Source of the DNA: Copromyces sp. CBS 386.78
Taxonomy: Eukaryota; Ascomycota; Sordariomycetes; Sordariales; Sordariaceae
Direction: 5' to 3'
Assembly (NCBI GenBank): GCA_030685235.1
Contig: MU839190.1
Coordinates: forward strand, 87,742 to 151,741
Length of the DNA: 64,000 bases
The position numbers and the translations under genes are program-made. Below, one piece after another: positions 57,336-64,000 of the stretch. Position 1 is the first letter of the stretch. Every line of letters begins with the position of its first letter. The notes under the pieces are model-generated. The model ran no database searches. It was not told where the DNA came from and saw only the letters and a program-made list of their open reading frames with translations.

Positions 57336-59707
57336 TTCCTTGTTGCCGAGTTGATGTATGATGGCGGTGGTTGTTTTGTTGTATGAGGGTTTGTCTGATT
57401 GGTGCCACTCGACGAATGTGGCTTGGGCTGATGAGTAAAAGAGAACGGAGGGAGAGAAGCGTGCAAGGTGGAAGAAATTTCACGACCTTATACCTTTGGG
57501 AAGCGGGGCCACGGAGCAAGGTGTTGAGAGCCCAGGACTCGTAATTCCGACCCAACTGTCATCTTGTCTCTAGTTAAGATGAACTATCGCCAGCCTCACT
57601 GTTTGACTGGCAAGATGTGCCGCCTTCTCCTCGAAAGCAGTTTGGATGAAGAACTGGTTCCGTTCAGACAGCAACCCGATCAAAATACTAGACAGTGAGA
57701 GGGACACTCTTTCCAGGTAGCGTTCACTCTGACACCTACCTACCGCACCCATAGGACCAATTAAGCCGAGAAATGTGTAAACGGAAGCCGCAGCCGTCTC
57801 AAATCAAACGTAAAGGCCATTCTATCTCTACAGAAGAGACAAGATTGCCAGCCTCACTTCTTGTTTGCTTCCTAGATCCATTTCTCTCTCCTCTTACCGA
57901 AGGCATTTGGAACGAAAAGTATCAGATAACAGGCAACCTGCGGGAAAGTACCTGACATTGAGAGGAATGCTCCTTCCATGTATGTAAACCAACAGAGCCG
58001 AGAACGTTGGAAGCGGAAGTAGCAAACCAGCCGTAATCCCACTTTCAACAGGCATCCACCAATTCTAAGCTCGCAAAAAAGAAAAATGGAACTTGCTTTC
58101 CAAATTCATCCTATCGCTCGCGTGATCGGACCATGCCCCAACCCCTCCCAAAAAGTCGAGGCAGTAATCGTGAATAGGGAAGGAAGTCATCTGAAGAAGG
58201 CACCGTCATTTTCCCGGGGCAAACAGGTATCGGTGGCTCGAAAATGAGACGATTGATGGCCATCAACTCTCACCGCTTGGCCTACACTCACCGCCTACAT
58301 CTACACGACCAGCCAAAGGAGTTGTGATGCAAAGGTGAGTTCAAAGGCAATGACTAGAGGTGAGACTTGAGTCTTGACAGCAAAACCCCGTCAATCTGAG
58401 CCTCATGTGCCATATGGTTGTGCTTAGGGAGGCAAGTGTCTTCGTGATGGTGAAGAAGATCCAACAGCCTGGTAGGTCCTGGCTCAATAGGCGTCTGTTT
58501 CTTGCGTTGAATTTTGCCGCCTCAGGACTGCTGAAAGTTGATTCTGCTCGAAAACCGGAGTTGCCGGTCGAACCGATTCGTTGAAACCGATCGAGATTCC
58601 CATGAGGAAAGAATGTAGCGAAGTAGATCACATGCGGCCCATATAGTGATAGTAGAACATGTTTTGAGCAGGTCTATAGTCTATTCTACCCCTTGCGAAT
58701 TCTCAGAACTCCGGAATAACGCCGTGTCTGTGATGCTGACTGTATAGATGATGACCTCCATGCAATACAACAATGCCGACTTCCTATCCTTCTCTGCAGA
58801 CTCATCCTGTCGTGTACCGGGTACACCACATGTACATAATTCCGAAGAAAATTCCTCCTTCTGTTGTACAACTGAAAGGGAAAAAAGTGCCGTGAGCGAT
58901 ATATGCATCATCCTCCGACAGTAGTGTGACTGGCTGTCATGTCCAGTCCCTCGGTCTTCTCCTTCCTTTTCGTTCCTTTCTCCTAAGCTAGCCCGTAACT
59001 AGCTCGGCCACGACTGCATGCCAGTTTGGCATACCATCATGTCGTGAAAGGCACAAATGTCGCAGAATATCCCCGACGAAAGGGCATCCTCCTGCTGTGA
59101 AATGCAAACGAGCTATGGGACACCAAAGCACGATGACGCCGATAAAGGAATCCAACGTAATGGAAAGCGAAAGAAAGCCACGAAGCATATGCCGTCTAGT
59201 AGACCTCCTTTTTTCCGATGCAAGCCAGCAGGTGCTTCCTCTTCTATGCTGTCCTTCGGGCTCGGGCCTTTTTCTGGAAGAAGCGATCGTCCAGTGCCCT
59301 GAATGCCGCTCTCCTTGGCGGTTGATGCGATGCAGCCAAGAAGACGGGATATCCGTGCCAAGCCCGTCACCGCAAACGCCACTGCCACACGGGGACAGGG
59401 GCATCACACGCGGCTCGATGAATCGACTGGCAGAAATATCAGAATGGTGTCTCTGTGAGATCTGACATTTTGCGGTCGGTGAACTCGAGGTAGTCCGAGT
59501 GTTGCCGAGCAGAATCGTGTGATGATGGTGGCACAAGACCGAGGAGGTCTTGATGACTGCCGAACGCAGAGTGCTTGGCACCATGATGCATTCACCAAAA
59601 GAAGACAGAGGCCGACAAAAGGCAAACGATGCAACGCCAACACAATGAGTGTAATGCAAAGCCGAACCCCTAATCCAGTTTGCTCGTCAATTCCTGATGG
59701 GCGTTAT
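57336..59707. other. Intergenic region with no recognised gene
   Basis: About 220 bases beside 57335 lack ATG on the minus strand. The larger frames further right (for example 58988-59659 minus) start with TTG and overlap frames on the other strand, so they are not accepted. Confidence 0.5.
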
Positions 59708-60013
59708 TCAGGTGGTGAGGCGTTCGAAGCGGTTCAACCTTCTGGGGTTGTGAACTTCGAAGCTGATGACTGCGGGCTTGTCTTCGAAACTGATATGTTG
59801 ACGAGCCAGGGGTCTTTCGACCATCTTGATGGCTGCCTGGGTAGGCTTTGCAATCGACGACACCTTTGACAGGATGTGGATGCTATCATTGTCGTCGTTG
59901 AGGGAGCGCCTATCGTGGGGGTAGGGGGTAGGCGAGCGGTGGCGGGGCGACTTGGGCCTGCTGAAGAGAAACTCGCCGCGCTTGTGTTGATGTCTAGACA
60001 TGGAGGAGCCCAT
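59708..60013 (-). CDS. Small basic protein (101 aa) with potential N-myristoylation signal
   Basis: The minus-strand frame from ATG 60013 encodes 101 residues beginning MGSSMSRHQHKRGEFLFSRP. G2 and S6 match the simple N-myristoylation pattern M-G-x-x-x-S/T, and the following HQHKR is basic, so a membrane-targeting role is possible. A Ser/Pro-rich segment follows, then acidic DDNDSIHIL and a basic C-terminal half. The upstream stretch lacks ATG for about 180 bases on this strand. A larger frame extends further upstream, but its first codons are not convincing. Function is unknown, and a chance frame is not excluded. Confidence 0.45.
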   Translation of the reverse strand: MGSSMSRHQHKRGEFLFSRPKSPRHRSPTPYPHDRRSLNDDNDSIHILSKVSSIAKPTQAAIKMVERPLARQHISFEDKPAVISFEVHNPRRLNRFERLTT

Positions 60014-61150
60014 TTTGGATGTGTTGTTTATATGGAGTAGGTTTAGTAAGAGAGGATTGGCTTGATTATCAAGAGAGGCAAATATGATGAAGAAGTAGCC
60101 TTGAAATCGTTGTTGTTTGGAGATGTGGGTTGGGAATCGAGGTGAAAGGAGGGCAATGGGAATGAGGCCTTTTAAATGTAGGTAATGGAGGAGGAATACA
60201 TGACACTCGTCATGGAGATCACAAAAGCCCAGCTCAAGCCAAGACACAGAGCGGGATATGCGCTGACGAAGAAGATCCATGGAGGAGACAACGCGAACCC
60301 CCACCAGAATCGCTAATGCCCGGCGCACATAAACGGGCTTGGAGTCGGCGATGCAGCGAACCGTGGTGTCTTGGAGTGCCGATGCCTTGGTGTTCTTGGC
60401 ACCATGACGGACCGGCAGGATCAGATTGGCTCAGATTGCCCGCTGCGGACCCCAAATGGCGCAAATGCCCACTAGAGCTACGTAGAGTGTGGTGTCACGG
60501 GCGCGTTGTTGTACCTTCAACTCAGGATATCTGCTGCGGGGTTGCTGCCGAGTGCGACTCCTGGCCTGCTCACGAGTTCACCACTATCCACTGCCAACAC
60601 ACTCCGATTGATGGAGATATCCGTCGCTCACATGAAGCTATTTTTGATAGTGGCATCATTTCCAGTTTACCGATGCATGCCTGTCGCAAATCCGGGGTTG
60701 TATAGTGTAAAAGGAGGAAGTTGGGCCAAGCAATCGCTACACGGGCCACCATATCGCTTGGGGTCTTGGTTTCTTGGAAAACAGCAACAGCAACTTGTCC
60801 GCGCAACGGCATCTTCCGTTCCACGCAGTTGCCCACAAGATTGGCAGCTTTTTCCAATTGACCTCGGAATCTCAACAACTAGGTAGCGTACCGGTTCGGA
60901 CGTCGGGTGTTCAGCTCGACTTTGCTCCTGCCATGAGCCACAGCACTGCACGCTTGGCGGTCTCTGGGCGGTCGCCAAGCCGACACCGGTGTTCATCCTC
61001 GCTGCAGATCGTTGGCTTGGCATCGTTACGTAACCCGCCGGCCCGAAACACCTCAACAGTGGAAGCTGTGAGACGGGCAACTCTAACCTTGTTGGAGAGG
61101 CCCGTGCACCTGGCCATGGCACAGACGGCACAGCCTCCCTTCCAGATTTA
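60014..61150. other. Intergenic region before the second RIP block
   Basis: Frames on both strands overlap and none is convincing. Normal composition ends near 61150-61190. Confidence 0.5.
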
Positions 61151-61189
61151 GCCCTCTAGACCTTTCCACACATTCTTTCCAAACTTAGT

Positions 61190-63400
61190 AACTTAATATA
61201 TCACAGCTTTTTCGTTACCTTGTACGTCGTATAGGTTATAAGCCCTCTAAAACTATTATAATTAATTAATTAACGATTGAGACCTACTAAATTTAATCCA
61301 GGAGTCAAGTTCGTCGTTATTTAATTTACAAGCAATCTTCATCGTCGTACGCAATCCCAACCGGCCTTCAAATCGTTAATAACTAACCTTCGAATCGTTA
61401 ATAATTACTAATTTATATTGTATTCGTAAACTTACTAACCTCGATACGCTTACTGACCTTCGAATCGTCAATTAATAATTAATACTATAATTGTAAGCCT
61501 ACCGATTCCCGGGAATTAACCTCGTCGCGTACTATCGATATTATAATCGCTAACCGACTACCGCGTCGTACTAATAAATAATTCGTCGATCTCTATAAAA
61601 ATTATTTAAGAAATCGACCTTAAACTTCAAATTATTACTACCGAATTTTCTTCGAATATTATACTTATCCCTACTATTATATTTCGACTTTTTACTTATA
61701 ATAAAATAAGTACTACTACCATTAATTCTAATTCTAATTCTCTAATTGTACTTCGTAGTTAGTAAAATATCGATCTATAGGAGCGTATTTTACATACTAA
61801 ACTCGAATACGCCGACGTCGACGACTACGTTTATACTATTATCGTTAAACTTAATAAGGCGATTAAACCCGATAAATATAAAGTCTAGAAATAGAATTAT
61901 ATTTATACTTTTAAATTTATTAATACTACCCTTAAAAATAATAAAATCTTAACTAGCCTTCGTATTAATAGTTGGGACTAATCCAATAAGGATCCTAAAT
62001 ATTTCTTTAATTTCATTAAAAACTATATCAATAAAATTATTAATACTACGCGTACTAAAATCCTTAAATAGTATTAAAGTCTCCGCCGCTTTAACTTCAA
62101 TTCTATATTATCTTTTTTTACCCAATACGAACTTGCCCGTCGTCGCGTCGCCGATAACGGTCTTAAAATCGACTTTACTATTAAGGTTCTTAATCTATTT
62201 AATATAATTAAACGTAATTATCCTACTAATATTATATTGTAAAAGAGGGATATTAATAATAATAAACTAACCGCTATCGATTTACTAAAACAACTTTCAA
62301 TTCTTAATAATACTAAGAAACGTTAAACTAACTTAACTATGTAGGTTAAAACTACGACTAATAGCAATAAAACTAATAATAAGAACAGTAATTCCAATAC
62401 CACTTCTACTTCATCTTCTAATAATAATACCAATAACAGCGGCAGTAATAAGAAGAATATCTACACCATTTGCAATAATACTATTTCTAAAGATTATATT
62501 TACTATATTTACGGTCGTTACCGTAATAATAAAATCTCGATTTATTAGTAGTATAAACCCAATAAGGCCTTTAATACTTAGAAAAATAAGGAAGAAGTTC
62601 GTAAATATACGAAGCCTTCTAATACTAGTACTACGGCCGCTCTAAATAATATTAATACTACTTTAACTAATCCGGCTACTATTAAATTTATTTTACTATT
62701 TAATAAAGGAAATAATTTTAATATAGCCTCCTTTAGCAGCGGTAATTTGGGTTTTTACTAGAGCCCGTAATAAAATACATTACTAATATTAAGACGAATT
62801 AAAGATATCTTTAATTATATTATTTATAGTATTCCTATTATAATTTCGTTAAAGACTAATAGGCTCCTAAGGCATTATATATTAACTTAATTAAAAATTT
62901 AATAATATACAATTCTAATTATAATTCTTATATTTTTAACTACTAGAAATAATTTATAAAGTTGTACCCTCTAGCCTATTCATTAGAATACGTTATAAAC
63001 AACGGTTCGGTTAACTATACCTATTATATTGGTACCATTAAATTAACTTTACTAACGACTACTAATATTAATATTAGAATTCGTATATTTAATATTATTT
63101 TTAATCCATCTACCCTAGTTAATTTATTATTAACCTATGCACTATTGAAGTACAATTTAAAATAGAATATAAAAACCAATTAAATCTCCTTATCCAATAC
63201 TAACGGGAAGGAATTTATATAATATAATTTCATTAATAACTTAGTCGTTTTACTAGCGTTTCAACTAAACGACTTCAACTAGACTATTATTATACCTAAG
63301 TATATAATATTAACGTTTATTAACTATATAATAATATATAAAAAAATAATATATATAGGTAGAGAATAGGTCTTAAAGGCTTATAAATAAGCCGGTATTA
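61190..63400 (+). mobile_element. RIP-mutated Copia-type retrotransposon relic (gag and start of pol)
   Basis: The region is TA-rich with stops in all frames, but reading through stops on plus gives a recognisable order. Around 61840-62760 lies a gag-like Asn/Thr/Ser-rich sequence with the degenerate nucleocapsid-like string YGRYRNNK near 62510 followed by YKPNKAFNT, resembling the Copia CGRYH-type zinc knuckle and the W-L-x-P-x-K-A motif. The frame 62962-63165 (67 codons) contains GTIKLTLLTTTN, INIRIRIFNIIFNPSTLVNLL and TYALLKYNLK. This matches the stretch between protease and integrase of Ty1/Copia polyproteins. No reverse transcriptase follows, as the element is interrupted at about 63405. 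LTRs were not identified. Confidence 0.65.
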
Positions 63401-63875
63401 AATTTAATAATTGAAACACCATGCCCAAGCAAGGAGATGGCGTCCACGGCACCAAAGGTGTCACAGAAACCACCAAAGGTCGTGGTCCGTGGGCCCATCG
63501 ACGCAGCGCGGCGTGGTGTTTCTATTTAGACGCTGCGAATGCAAAAAAACACGGACGACATGTTGATCCGTGCACGTCCGTGCGTTTTTTTCGCACTATG
63601 TTTCGCAACTGTGTTTCGCATTCGATTGATTGGCTGGAAGGGTGGATCCCGGTGGAGATGCGAAATACTTTTTCTATTTCAATAAAAGAAAGCCACTTTT
63701 AGGAAATGCACTAATATAAAAAGACAACTAAAATAATCGCCTCGATCAGGCGGTCATTTTGGTACCGGTTACATCTTTTTCCGATGCTTGGTTGTTGAGA
63801 AAGATCGAAAAGAAGCGTTTTTAGCCGTCGATTCTAGGTAGCCGGGCGACCGAATTTTGAAAATGACTAAGTTTT

Positions 63876-63929
63876 TTGCCTGCTGGTAACTCCCTGCCTG
63901 CCGGCAACTCCCTGCCTGCCGGCAACTCC
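63876..63929. repeat. 18-bp triplicate repeat
   Basis: Units TTGCCTGCTGGTAACTCC and two copies of CTGCCTGCCGGCAACTCC are adjacent. The first copy differs from the others by three transitions (C/T and G/A type). Confidence 0.85.
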
Positions 63930-63960
63930 TTAAGGCCCGGGGCAGCGAAAACGACTAAGT

Positions 63961-64000
63961 TAAAAATAAAAATAAAAATAAAAATAAAAATAAAAATAAA
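63961..64000. repeat. TAAAAA hexanucleotide microsatellite, cut by the window edge
   Basis: Six full TAAAAA units and part of a seventh fill the last 40 bases. Confidence 0.85.

Larger units (their letters stand above)
63405..64000. mobile_element. Unidentified segment of normal composition at the window edge, possibly an insertion
   Basis: Composition changes abruptly to normal at about 63405. The segment has a palindrome-like tract (CACGGACG...CGTCCGTG near 63550-63585), a triplicated 18-bp unit (63876-63929) and a terminal TAAAAA hexanucleotide array (63961 to the window end). The frame at 63421-63702 (93 codons) is weak. A nested insertion into the Copia relic, or the far end of another element, would fit, but its right boundary lies outside the window. 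Confidence 0.4.

Noticed and set aside
58988..59659. 223-codon minus-strand frame
   Set aside because: It starts with TTG, overlaps a plus-strand frame, and has no motif or signal.

Overview
The window looks like nuclear DNA of a filamentous ascomycete, most likely Neurospora or a close Sordariaceae relative. The evidence is short (50-62 nt) introns with CTAAC/CTGAC-type branch points, fungal-type genes (NOP9, a RasGAP of the Gap1 type, phosphoketolase, a four-TM fungal membrane protein), dispersed eukaryotic tRNA genes, and long TA-rich blocks whose substitutions look like repeat-induced point mutation (RIP). In the one place where two copies can be aligned, the 180-bp LTRs at 26254 and 32239, I counted about 24 differences, all transitions.

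Layout. 1-8250 is a RIP-degraded transposon graveyard with no intact gene; it holds a 79-bp minisatellite (about 5080-5500) and a 17-bp minisatellite (about 7800-7995). 8250-26250 is genic: a small secreted peptide precursor (10181), a four-TM membrane protein (11639), a membrane-anchored alpha/beta-hydrolase-like protein (14270), NOP9 (17136), and on the minus strand a SET-domain protein (20733), a DUF1772-like membrane protein broken by a 40-bp tandem duplication (21863), a polysaccharide deacetylase-like protein (23026) and an unrecognised protein (24516), then tRNA-Gly. 26254-32418 is one RIP-mutated LTR element with matching LTRs and a target duplication. Nested in it is a 625-bp, un-RIPped, TRIM-like element (30694-31318) with its own LTR-like repeats and target duplication. 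32419-46207 carries a RasGAP with a 1.4-kb ATG-free leader, a phosphoketolase, an intron-containing tRNA-Asp and tRNA-Lys. 46208-51154 is an unusually long gene-free stretch with one strong GNRA-capped hairpin. 51155-60013 has four more protein genes, three of low complexity or unrecognised and one of them small (101 aa, potential N-myristoylation signal). 61150-63400 is a RIP-degraded Copia-type gag/pol relic, followed by an un-RIPped segment ending in a TAAAAA repeat at the window edge.

The genes do not form one pathway. They are housekeeping and regulatory genes (ribosome biogenesis, Ras signalling, carbon metabolism, chromatin or protein methylation) between two transposon-derived blocks. 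I do not see a gene cluster that I would call a new multi-gene system. The most interesting items are the ATG-free RasGAP leader, the frameshifting duplication in the DUF1772-like gene, the TRIM-like element that escaped RIP, a possible Pol III RNA gene near 16.4 kb, and the hairpin at 46.7 kb. All exon structures were built by eye from splice signals and reading frame; no alignment or transcript data were available.
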